This document shows positions 1-7,102 of a DNA stretch of 23,226 nucleotides, in pieces. The position numbers were made by a program, and so were the translations under genes. How positions within the stretch are numbered: position 1 is the stretch's first letter; every line of letters begins with the position of its first letter. Source of the stretch: JBBTWG01 sp038062935 (GTDB lineage Bacteria > Patescibacteriota > Gracilibacteria > UBA1369 > UBA12463); assembly GCA_038062935.1 (NCBI GenBank), contig JBBTWG010000053.1, forward strand, positions 1 to 23,226, read 5' to 3'. Under the pieces are notes generated by a model, which worked only from the letters and a program-made list of their open reading frames with translations, had not been told where the DNA came from and made no database searches.

Positions 1-101
1 TGTTTGTGAAATATCTCAATCGTCTCAGTGATTTACTTTTTACGATGGCGCGGTATGAGAATGCGAAGAAGGGGAGTGAAGAAACTCGGTGGAACTTGTG
101 A
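1..101 (+). CDS. Cob(I)alamin adenosyltransferase, PduO type (3' end only)
   Basis: Only the last 32 codons are in the window, read in frame from base 3 to the TGA at 99-101. The peptide contains KYLNRLSDLLFTMARYEN and ends EETRWNL. This matches the C-terminal helix of PduO-type ATP:cob(I)alamin adenosyltransferases, where the segment (Y/F)LNRLSDxLFxxAR with a downstream E-x-x-W is highly conserved. The enzyme transfers the adenosyl group of ATP to cob(I)alamin to make coenzyme B12. The TGA stop lies inside the first units of a 7-bp repeat array. The gene converges on queG, itself a cobalamin enzyme. The family call rests on the conserved tail alone; the substrate-binding part is outside the window. 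Confidence 0.75.
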   Translation, partial: FVKYLNRLSDLLFTMARYENAKKGSEETRWNL

Positions 102-182
102 CTTGTGACTTGTGACTTGTGACTTGTGACGTGTGACGTGTGACGTGTGACGTGTGACGTGTGACGTGTGACGTGTGACTTT
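94..182 (+). repeat. 7-bp tandem repeat array, 12 units (family 1)
   Basis: Twelve perfect heptamers followed by a partial ACTT: five ACTTGTG units (94-128), then seven ACGTGTG units (129-177). The two variants sit in separate blocks, as expected from unit-by-unit slippage or homogenisation. The array fills the whole gap between two convergent genes. It contains the TGA of the adenosyltransferase gene and touches the TAA of queG (181-183). No GC-rich dyad with a U-tract is visible, so it is not an obvious terminator. Shorter copies of the same family occur at 1917, 8899 and 11669, all on the + strand. Confidence 0.95.
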
Positions 183-1248
183 AGGGCGCAGTTATTTTTT
201 TGATCGCCCAGGTTGCGTGCTCGGCGAGCATTTTGTCTTTTCCTTTTGCGATTTTCTTGAGTGCTGGAATGAGTGATTTTTCGTGGAGATTTCCGGCGAC
301 GATGCAGGCGTTGCGGATGAGGCCGCGTCTTTTGGCGCGCATGAGTGGGGTTCCTGCGAATGCTTTCAGAAATTCTTCGTCAGTTTTTATTTCCAGAATC
401 TTTTGGAGATCGTATACTTGTGTACCGATACGGATGTTCTGGAAGTCGTCGACTTTTGTGGGTTTTGACCGAACGTTGTGTGGACAAATCTCCTGACAGA
501 GATCACATCCGAAAAGCCAGGTTCCTACTTTTTCCCGGAATTCCTGTGGAATTTCTCCGCGGTTTTCGATGGTAAGATAGGAGATGCATCGTCGTGCGTC
601 GATGGTGCGATCGGGAAGAATGGCATTTGTGGGACAGATGTCGATGCAACGTTTGCAGCTTCCGCAAGCGCCTTTCCACTTCGATGGCTCGTCGGGTTTC
701 AGATGAACAGTGACGAAGATTTCTGCGAGAAAGATGTATGATCCTAGCTCGCGCGTGATGAGACAGGAATTTTTCCCGATAAATCCGAGTCCTGACTTTT
801 CGCTAAAAGAACGGTCGAAAACGGGGCCGGTGTCGATGTATGAACGTGAGACTTTTTGGTCAGCATTTTCTGAAGATTTCTCATCGATTATCTGGCACAA
901 TTTTTTTAATTTTTTCCCGATGACTTTGTGATAGTCGCGAGTTCTCGCGTAACGGGCGACACCGAAGGATGGCTTCTCGATGGGATTTTGTTCTTCATCC
1001 GCTGGGAAATAATTCATGCCGAGACAGATCACGCTTTTTGTCCCTGGGAAAATTTTCTCTGGATTGCCACGCTTTTCTGGCTCCTTTTTGAGCCATTCCA
1101 TGTCGGCGCCGTAGCCTTTTTCCAGCCATTCTTTGTAAAAATTCTGCTCTTTCTCGAGAGCTCGTGCGTCCATAATACGAACAAGGTCGAAACCCATTTT
1201 TGTGGCTTCGACCTTGATATATTCTGCGAGAGAAATTTTCTGGTTCAT
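181..1248 (-). CDS. queG: Epoxyqueuosine reductase QueG
   Basis: This 355-aa protein has the size and domain order of QueG, the cobalamin- and Fe-S-dependent enzyme that reduces epoxyqueuosine to queuosine in the anticodon of GUN tRNAs. The N-terminal B12-binding region includes the motif SYIDTGPVFDR (about 137-146), whose Asp139 corresponds to the conserved catalytic Asp. Two ferredoxin-like cluster motifs follow: CGSCKRCIDICP (Cys195/198/201/205) and GCDLCQEICP (Cys248/251/255). The C-terminal 60 residues look HEAT-like. The ATG directly follows the TAA of the cupredoxin gene (TAAATG, no gap), so the two are probably cotranscribed and translationally coupled. No other queuosine gene is visible, although FolE, which can start that pathway, is at 7.7 kb. 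Confidence 0.95.
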   Translation of the reverse strand: MNQKISLAEYIKVEATKMGFDLVRIMDARALEKEQNFYKEWLEKGYGADMEWLKKEPEKRGNPEKIFPGTKSVICLGMNYFPADEEQNPIEKPSFGVARYARTRDYHKVIGKKLKKLCQIIDEKSSENADQKVSRSYIDTGPVFDRSFSEKSGLGFIGKNSCLITRELGSYIFLAEIFVTVHLKPDEPSKWKGACGSCKRCIDICPTNAILPDRTIDARRCISYLTIENRGEIPQEFREKVGTWLFGCDLCQEICPHNVRSKPTKVDDFQNIRIGTQVYDLQKILEIKTDEEFLKAFAGTPLMRAKRRGLIRNACIVAGNLHEKSLIPALKKIAKGKDKMLAEHATWAIKKITAP

Positions 1249-1824
1249 TTATTGCACGATCAAAGTTCCTTTCATGTCTCCGTGTCCTTCACCACACATC
1301 ACGCTGCAACGGAATCCAAATGTTCCTTTCTTACTGGCCACAAATTCGAGAACGACTGGAGCTCCTTGGCTCACTACTTTGTTCACACCAAAATCTGGAA
1401 TGACGAGACCGTGTGTCCCTTCTGTACTGCTCAAATTGATGCGAACTGTGTCACCCTCATTGACTGTGATTGTGGATGGTGCAAAAGTGAAGTTTTTTGC
1501 CACCATGTTGAAAGTTTTTATTTGTGCCTTTGGAGTTTCTGTCTTTGTCTCCACCTTCACTTCTGTTTTCACTTCCGCTTTTACTGCTGGCTTTTCTTCT
1601 TTTGCCGGCACCTCTTCTTTGGTCTGTGTTTCTGTTTTTTCGGGAACCACTTTCTCCTCTCTCACATCTCCATCCGTGATTTCACCCTCTGCTGTGGCGC
1701 TTTCATTTTCCGTGACGGTTGCCTCTGGAGCTACTACTGCATCTTCTGGCTGTGGTTTGGTTTTGCATCCAGAAAGAACTCCTAATGTGAGTAATAATGT
1801 AGCGATGAGGGCAATTTTTTTCAT
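1249..1824 (-). CDS. Cupredoxin lipoprotein with a CuA-like metal motif
   Basis: A 191-aa exported lipoprotein. Residues 1-20 form a lipoprotein signal (MKK, hydrophobic core, lipobox LSGC with Cys20). Residues about 21-100 are a low-complexity linker rich in Glu, Lys, Pro, Thr and Val. Residues about 102-191 are a cupredoxin-like beta domain. The end of the domain reads CSVMCGEGHGDM (Cys173, Cys177, His181, Met184), with an upstream histidine in EGTHGL (His138). This is the ligand pattern H...C-x3-C-x3-H-x2-M of the dinuclear CuA site in cytochrome oxidase subunit II and N2O reductase. No transmembrane helices or other COX2 features are present. A type-1-like or nitrosocyanin-like mononuclear site is the alternative. 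Its partner and function are unknown. It is the first gene of an operon with queG. Confidence 0.8.
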   Translation of the reverse strand: MKKIALIATLLLTLGVLSGCKTKPQPEDAVVAPEATVTENESATAEGEITDGDVREEKVVPEKTETQTKEEVPAKEEKPAVKAEVKTEVKVETKTETPKAQIKTFNMVAKNFTFAPSTITVNEGDTVRINLSSTEGTHGLVIPDFGVNKVVSQGAPVVLEFVASKKGTFGFRCSVMCGEGHGDMKGTLIVQ

Positions 1825-1850
1825 AAAAAGCGTGGGTTATATTTTGTTTC

Positions 1851-1879
1851 ATTGTAGGGCGAATTTCGATTTTTTACAA
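1851..1879 (-). promoter_or_regulatory. Promoter of the cupredoxin-queG operon
   Basis: On the minus strand, TTGTAA (1874-1879) and TACAAT (1851-1856) are separated by 17 bp. The predicted start of transcription lies about 20 nt before the ATG of the cupredoxin gene. The -35 overlaps the -35 of the divergent peroxiredoxin promoter. Confidence 0.65.
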
Positions 1880-1901
1880 ATGAGAGATGAATTGTTATAA
1901 T
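1873..1901 (+). promoter_or_regulatory. Promoter of the BCP peroxiredoxin gene
   Basis: TTTACA (1873-1878) and a perfect TATAAT (1896-1901) with a 17-bp spacer. The predicted transcript starts near 1908 and has a leader of about 50 nt that contains a short heptamer array. The -35 shares five bases with the -35 of the divergent cupredoxin promoter. Confidence 0.7.
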
Positions 1902-1916
1902 CGGAGCTCTCGAGGA

Positions 1917-1941
1917 ACATGTGACATGTGACTTGTGACTT
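1917..1941 (+). repeat. 7-bp repeat array, 3 units (family 1)
   Basis: ACATGTG, ACATGTG, ACTTGTG and a partial ACTT. It lies in the predicted 5' leader of the peroxiredoxin mRNA, between the -10 box and the start codon. Same orientation as the arrays at 94, 8899 and 11669. Confidence 0.85.
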
Positions 1942-1957
1942 CTTAACTCCTACTCTT

Positions 1958-2419
1958 ATGTTTGATTCAATGATTGGCCAACCAGTTCCTGGATTTTCTG
2001 CAAAAAGCACGAGTGGATATCCTGTCTCTCCTGTCGATCTGAAGGGGAAATGGGTGGTTCTCTATTTCTATCCGAAGGACGATACTCCTGGATGCACGAA
2101 AGAAGCATGCGGTTTCCGCGATCAGAAAAAAGAATTTGAAAAACGTGATGTCGTCGTTTATGGCGTCAGCACAGATGATTTTGCTTCTCATGAGAAATTC
2201 ATCAAGAAATATGATTTGAATTTTCCACTTTTGGCCGATCCAGACCATGTACTCGCTGAAGCTTTCAACGTCTGGAACGGGAAAAATGCTGATCGAGTGA
2301 CTTTCGTTGTCGATCCAGAAGGAAAAGTGGCAAAAGTGTTTCAAAAAGTAACTCCTGCTGAGCATGCTGAGGATATTTTGAAATATATCGATGTGGTTCG
2401 CAACGACTGGGCTTTGTGA
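1958..2419 (+). CDS. bcp: Peroxiredoxin, BCP/PrxQ family
   Basis: A 153-aa thiol peroxidase that reduces hydrogen peroxide and organic hydroperoxides in the cytoplasm using thioredoxin-like donors. The active-site segment YFYPKDDTPGCTKEACGFRD (residues 36-55) carries both the peroxidatic Cys46 and the resolving Cys51, five residues apart as in E. coli BCP. This fits an atypical two-Cys mechanism. The ATG at 1958 is preferred; a GTG at 1928 would add ten residues encoded by the heptamer repeat and absent from the family. The ATG at 1970 is also possible. No Shine-Dalgarno sequence is visible. The gene has its own promoter and is divergent from the cupredoxin-queG operon. No terminator is visible after the stop. 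Confidence 0.95.
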   Translation: MFDSMIGQPVPGFSAKSTSGYPVSPVDLKGKWVVLYFYPKDDTPGCTKEACGFRDQKKEFEKRDVVVYGVSTDDFASHEKFIKKYDLNFPLLADPDHVLAEAFNVWNGKNADRVTFVVDPEGKVAKVFQKVTPAEHAEDILKYIDVVRNDWAL

Positions 2420-2462
2420 TGGAGGCTCTGGACTTTGGTTTTCAACTTTTCAAAGCTGAAAT

Positions 2463-2490
2463 TTGACAAGTGAATTTTGTCTGGTAATAT
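2463..2490 (+). promoter_or_regulatory. Promoter of the small proline-rich gene
   Basis: A perfect TTGACA (2463-2468) and TAATAT (2485-2490), 16-bp spacer. Transcription would start near 2497, about 26 nt before the ATG at 2523. Confidence 0.6.
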
Positions 2491-2522
2491 TGGCTTCCTT
2501 TATTTTTAAATGTGTTTTTTTT

Positions 2523-2807
2523 ATGACTTTTAAACCACCTACTGCAGAACAATCTCATGGAGTTCCCATTGTTCCCTTTGCGCCATCTCACCAAGCCACT
2601 CCTCCTGAGCGAGCTGGAACTCATGGGGGTGCTGTTCGTAATGTTTCTGCAGCGACTCGCCCTTGTGTGGCAAGAGTTTTTGATTTTAATGCCCATGCAA
2701 AGGCTTTGGGATTGGACCCTAGTCATCCTGATGTCGTTGCTCCCACAGAATACCCAGAGGGTGAAATGGAGAGAATCTTCGGTTCTCCTGGAGTTCCAAA
2801 AAGGTAA
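2523..2807 (+). CDS. Small proline-rich hypothetical protein
   Basis: A 94-aa reading frame whose product I do not recognise. It is rich in Pro, Ala, His and Gly, especially in residues 1-35 (KPPTAEQ, PFAPSHQATPPERAG). There is no signal peptide, membrane segment or metal motif. Only residues 52-65 (VFDFNAHAKALGLD) look able to form regular structure, so it is probably largely disordered. Support for a real gene: a good promoter 33-60 bp upstream, and an ATG directly after a run of eight T, the same start context as its confirmed neighbours. Competing reading frames over the same DNA exist on both strands, so coding status is moderately certain. Confidence 0.5.
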   Translation: MTFKPPTAEQSHGVPIVPFAPSHQATPPERAGTHGGAVRNVSAATRPCVARVFDFNAHAKALGLDPSHPDVVAPTEYPEGEMERIFGSPGVPKR

Positions 2808-2835
2808 AAGGGCGAGCCGTGAAGTTGAAAGGCAG

Positions 2836-2864
2836 TTGACCGGCATTTCTTTTTTCACTATGCT
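2836..2864 (+). promoter_or_regulatory. carB promoter
   Basis: TTGACC (2836-2841) and TATGCT (2859-2864), 17-bp spacer. The start of transcription is predicted near 2871, giving a leader of about 17 nt without a Shine-Dalgarno sequence. Confidence 0.65.
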
Positions 2865-2887
2865 CCTCCAGAAGCAAGAACTTTTTT

Positions 2888-5800
2888 ATGCCAGCACAAA
2901 AAAAACACGCTATCAAGAAAGTCTTAATCCTCGGTTCTGGAGCATTGAAAATCGGGGAAGCTGGAGAGTTTGATTATTCTGGTTCGCAAGCGATCAAGGC
3001 CCTGAAAGAAGAGGGCCTTTCTTGTATTCTCATCAATCCGAATATCGCGACGATTCAGACGAGCGAAGGGATGGCGGACAAAGTGTATTTCCTGCCGGTG
3101 AATCCGTATTTTGTGGAGAAAGTGATTCAAAAAGAGAAGCCGGATGGGATTCTCCTCTCTTTTGGAGGGCAAACGGCGCTGAATTGTGGAATTGAATTGT
3201 ATCAAAAAAATATTTTGAAAAAGTATGGCGTGCAGGTCATGGGGACGCCGGTTTCGGCGATTTGGAAGACGGAGGATCGAAAGATTTTCAATGAAGAGAT
3301 GGGGAAGATTGGACTCAAAGTTCCGAACAGTGTGGCGTGTACGACGATGGCGGAATCGAAAAAAGCGGTGGAGAAGATTGGATTTCCGGTGATTGTGCGT
3401 GCGGCTTTCACGCTTGGCGGGAAGGGGAGTGGCTTTGCGGCGAATTGGAAAGAGCTCGAGCCTCTGCTGGAAACGGCGTTTTCGTACAGTCCTCAGGTTT
3501 TGATTGAAGAGAATTTGCGCGGTTGGAAAGAGTTGGAATACGAAGTGGTGCGTGACAGTTTCGATAACTGCATCACGGTGTGTAACATGGAAAATTTTGA
3601 TCCACTCGGGATTCATACTGGCGAGAGCATTGTCGTGGCACCATCGCAGACTTTGAATAATAGTGAATATCACTTTCTGCGAAAAATTTCTATCAAGGCG
3701 ATTCGACATCTGGGGATTATCGGCGAGTGCAACATCCAATTTGCGCTGGATCCGAAAAGTGAAGACTATCGTGTGATTGAAGTGAATGCGCGTCTCTCGC
3801 GTTCGAGTGCGCTCGCGTCGAAGGCGACGGGGTATCCGCTCGCGCATGTGGCGGCGAAATTGGCTCTTGGATATCGACTTTCTGATTTGAAAAATGCGGT
3901 GACGAAGACTACGACGGCGTGTTTCGAGCCGGCGCTGGATTATCTGGCGCTCAAAATTCCTCGATGGGATTTGGATAAATTTCGTATGGTTTCTCAGGAG
4001 ATTACGACCGAGATGAAATCGGTTGGTGAAATTATGGCTTTGGGTCGCAGTTTTGAAGAGGTTATTCAAAAAGGTCTGCGTATGCTGCAGATCGGTTTGC
4101 AGGGTTTCACGGGAAACGAAAATCTCGGGATTCCAACGATGGATCTGGAACAAGCGCTGAAAGTGCCTACGCCTCGACGTATTCTTGCGGTTGCGGAAGC
4201 GTTCAAACGTGGATGGAGTGTTGCGAAAGTGAATGAACTTACGAAGATTGATTGTTGGTTTTTGGAGAAATTGAAAAATATTTCGGACGTGTCGCACGAT
4301 GTCGAGAGAGAAGGAAAGAAACTTTCGCGTGAGACTTTTGTTGCGGCGAAGAAAACAGGATTTTCTGATAAACAGATCGGAAACCTGACGAAGAGAACTG
4401 AAATGGAGGTACGTGTATCCCGCAAGAAGTTCAAGATTTTCCCGGTCGTGAAACAGATCGACACGATGGGAGCGGAATATCCTTCGCAGACAAATTATCT
4501 GTATCTCACCTACCACGGCGATAAAAATGATGTGATGGTGAACAAAAAAAAGAAGAGTGTGATCGTTCTCGGTGGTGGTCCGTATTGTATCGGGTCATCA
4601 GTGGAGTTCGACTGGTGTTGTGTGAATGCGCTGAAAGCCGCTGGGAAACGAGGTTACGAGACGATCATGATTAACTATAATCCTGAGACTGTGTCGACGG
4701 ATTACGATACGTGCGACAAATTATATTTCGATGAACTTTCGATTGAGCGCGTGCTCGACATTTACGAAAGAGAAAATCCTCACGGCGTGATCGTGTCGAC
4801 GGGTGGACAAGTGCCGAATAATCTGGCGATGAAACTTGCAAAAAATGGCGTCAAGCTGCTGGGAACTTCGGCTGCGCAGATTGACCGTGCAGAGGATCGA
4901 CATAAATTTTCGCAAATGATGGACAAGTTGAAAATCGATCAGCCGCTCTGGAAAGAATTGAAAAATATTTCTGAGATCGAAACTTTTGCGGATGATGTCG
5001 GCTATCCCGTGCTCGTACGTCCGTCGTATGTGCTCTCGGGAGCGGCGATGCGCGTGGCGCAGAATCGCGAATCACTGCATGCGTTCCTGAACAAGGCGGC
5101 GCGCGTGAGCCCCGAAGCTCCTGTTGTCGTGAGTAAATTCGAAGTTGGTGCGAAAGAAATCGAGATCGATGCAGTCGCGTACAAAGGTGAACTCTTGATC
5201 TGGGCGATCGCGGAACATATCGAAAATGCGGGTGTTCACTCCGGTGATGCGACGATCGTTTTGCCACCACAGAAGCTGTATATCGAGACGATCCGTCGTG
5301 TGAAAGTGATCGCCAAACAGATTGCGAAAGAGCTCTCGATTAGTGGACCTTTCAACATTCAATTTTTGGCGAAAAATAATTATGTAAAAGTGATCGAGTG
5401 CAATCTGCGTGCGAGTCGCAGTTTTCCTTTTTCTTCGAAAGTGACGGGATACAATTTCATTGAGATTGCGGCGCGTGCGATGCTCGATGACAAATCGGTT
5501 CTGGAATACAAAATCAATAAACCAAGAACTTTGGATCTGGATTATGTTGGCGTGAAAGTTCCGCAGTTTTCGTTCCCAAGACTCAAGGGAGCGGATCCGG
5601 TGCTGGGTGTCGAAATGGCTTCTACTGGCGAAGTCGCGTGTTTTGGAGACGATCTCTACGAAGCTTTTTTGAAAGCCATGATTTCTGTGGGATTCAAAAT
5701 TCCTGAAAAAAATATTCTTGTGAGTATCGGTCGCATCGAAGACAAAGCGGATTTCCTCCCGATCGCACGACAGTTCGTGGAGCTCGGATTCAAACTTTTT

Positions 5801-6109
5801 GCGACGGAAGGAACTCATAAATTTCTGGAAGATGGTGGCGTTGAAACCACTCTCTTGCACAAAATTTCTTCTGGCGTGAAACCGAATCTGCTCGACTCAC
5901 TGTCGCACCGTGAGATTGATCTCGTCATCAACATCCCGAAAAACTACGATCGTGTGACGCAGACAGATGGCTATCTGATCCGTCGAAAGGCGATTGATCT
6001 CAATATTCCACTGCTCACGAATATCCAAGTCGCGAAGATTGTTTGCGAAGCGCTTGCGCGATATGGAATCGAGGATTTGAAAATCAAGGATTGGGGGGAG
6101 TATTTGTAG
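2888..6109 (+). CDS. carB: Carbamoyl-phosphate synthase large subunit, CAD-like type
   Basis: At 1073 aa this is a full-length CarB, which makes carbamoyl phosphate from bicarbonate, ATP and ammonia for pyrimidine and arginine synthesis. Domain order is complete: carboxyphosphate ATP-grasp (about 1-400), oligomerisation (about 400-545), carbamoyl-phosphate ATP-grasp (about 550-935), and C-terminal MGS-like allosteric domain (about 945-1073). Many signatures match the animal/fungal CPS type rather than E. coli CarB: GSGALKIGEAGEFDYSGSQA, INPNIATIQTSEGMADKVYF, CNMENFDPLGIHTGES, EVNARLSRSSALASKATGYP, and ECNLRASRSFPFSSK where E. coli has EVNPRAART. No carA or other pyr gene is in the window, so the glutaminase must be elsewhere, or ammonia is used directly. 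It has its own promoter and is followed 36 bp later by pdxS. Confidence 0.97.
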   Translation: MPAQKKHAIKKVLILGSGALKIGEAGEFDYSGSQAIKALKEEGLSCILINPNIATIQTSEGMADKVYFLPVNPYFVEKVIQKEKPDGILLSFGGQTALNCGIELYQKNILKKYGVQVMGTPVSAIWKTEDRKIFNEEMGKIGLKVPNSVACTTMAESKKAVEKIGFPVIVRAAFTLGGKGSGFAANWKELEPLLETAFSYSPQVLIEENLRGWKELEYEVVRDSFDNCITVCNMENFDPLGIHTGESIVVAPSQTLNNSEYHFLRKISIKAIRHLGIIGECNIQFALDPKSEDYRVIEVNARLSRSSALASKATGYPLAHVAAKLALGYRLSDLKNAVTKTTTACFEPALDYLALKIPRWDLDKFRMVSQEITTEMKSVGEIMALGRSFEEVIQKGLRMLQIGLQGFTGNENLGIPTMDLEQALKVPTPRRILAVAEAFKRGWSVAKVNELTKIDCWFLEKLKNISDVSHDVEREGKKLSRETFVAAKKTGFSDKQIGNLTKRTEMEVRVSRKKFKIFPVVKQIDTMGAEYPSQTNYLYLTYHGDKNDVMVNKKKKSVIVLGGGPYCIGSSVEFDWCCVNALKAAGKRGYETIMINYNPETVSTDYDTCDKLYFDELSIERVLDIYERENPHGVIVSTGGQVPNNLAMKLAKNGVKLLGTSAAQIDRAEDRHKFSQMMDKLKIDQPLWKELKNISEIETFADDVGYPVLVRPSYVLSGAAMRVAQNRESLHAFLNKAARVSPEAPVVVSKFEVGAKEIEIDAVAYKGELLIWAIAEHIENAGVHSGDATIVLPPQKLYIETIRRVKVIAKQIAKELSISGPFNIQFLAKNNYVKVIECNLRASRSFPFSSKVTGYNFIEIAARAMLDDKSVLEYKINKPRTLDLDYVGVKVPQFSFPRLKGADPVLGVEMASTGEVACFGDDLYEAFLKAMISVGFKIPEKNILVSIGRIEDKADFLPIARQFVELGFKLFATEGTHKFLEDGGVETTLLHKISSGVKPNLLDSLSHREIDLVINIPKNYDRVTQTDGYLIRRKAIDLNIPLLTNIQVAKIVCEALARYGIEDLKIKDWGEYL
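2996..3019 (+). other. Perfect 8-bp hairpin inside carB
   Basis: AAGGCCCT (2996-3003) and AGGGCCTT (3012-3019) form a perfect GC-rich stem with an 8-nt loop. They lie within carB codons 37-44 and are followed by TCTTGT, which is a poor U-tract. It could pause RNA polymerase early in carB. The encoded peptide (KALKEEGL) is conserved in the family, so the dyad may be a coincidence. Confidence 0.35.
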
Positions 6110-6132
6110 GAAATTCTTTTGTGTGATTTAAT
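6104..6132 (+). promoter_or_regulatory. Possible pdxS promoter
   Basis: TTGTAG (6104-6109) and TTTAAT (6127-6132), 17-bp spacer, with an upstream TG giving an extended -10 (TGATTTAAT). The -35 overlaps the carB stop codon. This is a weak match. Confidence 0.35.
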
Positions 6133-6145
6133 CCTTTTCGCTTTT

Positions 6146-7045
6146 ATGAAAAAAACTGCAAAAACTCTGGTAGCAAAGAATACTCCAAAGCTGAAACGTG
6201 GCCTCGCGCAGATGCTGAAGGGTGGCGTGATTATGGACGTCGTGAACGCCGAACAGGCTCGCATTGCGGAGCAGGCGGGTGCGGTGGCTGTCATGGCGCT
6301 CGAACGTGTCCCGTCGGATATTCGTCGCGATGGTGGTGTGGCGCGCATGAGCGATCCGATGCTGATTGTGGAAATTATGAAAGCGGTGACGATTCCGGTG
6401 ATGGCGAAGGTGCGCATCGGGCATTTCGTGGAGGCGCAAATTCTCGAGTCTCTCGGCGTGGACTACGTGGATGAGAGTGAAGTTTTGACGCCTGCTGATG
6501 AGGAATTTCATGTTGTGAAAAATGATTTCAAAGTGCCTTTTGTTTGTGGGGCAAGAAATCTCGGCGAGGCACTGCGCAGAATTCATGAGGGTGCGGCGAT
6601 GATTCGCACGAAAGGCGAAGCGGGGACAGGAAATGTGGTGGAGGCGGTGCGACATATTCGGGCGATTCGCAGCGAGATTGAAAAGGTTTCGAAAATGAAT
6701 GCGAGTCAATTAAAAAAATGTGCGATGGAATATCGCGTGCCGGTGGAGCTCGTCGGGGAAGTGGCTCGTGCGCGAAAATTGCCGGTGGTGAATTTCGCGG
6801 CTGGGGGAGTGGCAACTCCTGCGGATGCCGCGCTCCTCATGCAACTCGGTTGCGAAGGAATTTTCGTGGGCAGCGGGATTTTCAAATCTGAGGATCCGGC
6901 GAAACGTGCTCGGGCGATTGTGGAAGCGACGTTGCATTTTGCTGATCCTGCGGTCGTGGCGCGCGTTTCAAAAGGGCTCGGAGAGACGATGAAGAGTTTG
7001 GAAATTGCGGGATTGGAGAAGAAGTTTGCGGAAAGAGGGTGGTGA
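6146..7045 (+). CDS. pdxS: Pyridoxal 5'-phosphate synthase subunit PdxS
   Basis: At 299 aa this is the synthase subunit of the DXP-independent PLP pathway. It combines ribose 5-phosphate, glyceraldehyde 3-phosphate and ammonia into PLP on a (beta/alpha)8 barrel that normally forms a dodecamer with PdxT. The key residues are present: Asp31 (VIMDVVN), Lys88 (MAKVRIGHF), which holds the sugar imine, and Lys156 (MIRTKGEAGTG), which receives the later intermediate. Spacing matches B. subtilis PdxS with an offset of seven. The ATG at 6146 is chosen over an upstream TTG because it begins at the usual family N-terminus and follows a T-rich tract. pdxT follows after 57 bp. Confidence 0.98.
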   Translation: MKKTAKTLVAKNTPKLKRGLAQMLKGGVIMDVVNAEQARIAEQAGAVAVMALERVPSDIRRDGGVARMSDPMLIVEIMKAVTIPVMAKVRIGHFVEAQILESLGVDYVDESEVLTPADEEFHVVKNDFKVPFVCGARNLGEALRRIHEGAAMIRTKGEAGTGNVVEAVRHIRAIRSEIEKVSKMNASQLKKCAMEYRVPVELVGEVARARKLPVVNFAAGGVATPADAALLMQLGCEGIFVGSGIFKSEDPAKRARAIVEATLHFADPAVVARVSKGLGETMKSLEIAGLEKKFAERGW

Positions 7046-7069
7046 TTATTTTCTTTTCACTTCATTTCC

Positions 7070-7078
7070 TGCTATCCT
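7070..7078 (+). promoter_or_regulatory. Possible extended -10 upstream of pdxT
   Basis: TGCTATCCT, an extended -10 form, lies 25-33 bp before the pdxT ATG. The -35 region 17 bp upstream (TTTCTT) is poor. It may give pdxT-folE extra transcription beyond read-through from pdxS. Confidence 0.3.
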
Positions 7079-7102
7079 CTGCGGGCTTTTTGACTATTTT
7101 CT

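Noticed and set aside
94..182. CRISPR array
   Set aside because: Units are 7 bp and contiguous without spacers, and no cas genes are present.
94..182. Bidirectional terminator for the convergent genes
   Set aside because: No stable GC-rich stem followed by a T-run; the repeat is direct, not inverted.
200..1900. Long + strand reading frames opposite queG and the cupredoxin gene (e.g. 928-1785 and 1202-1900)
   Set aside because: They are antisense shadows of clear genes, with Cys/Phe/His-rich compositions and no family signature.
2996..3022. Intrinsic terminator in carB
   Set aside because: The stem is good but there is no proper U-tract, and it lies within a conserved coding segment; listed only as a hairpin.
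2924..4516. 530-aa minus-strand reading frame opposite carB
   Set aside because: Arg/His/Asn-rich antisense product with no motif; carB on the other strand is unmistakable.
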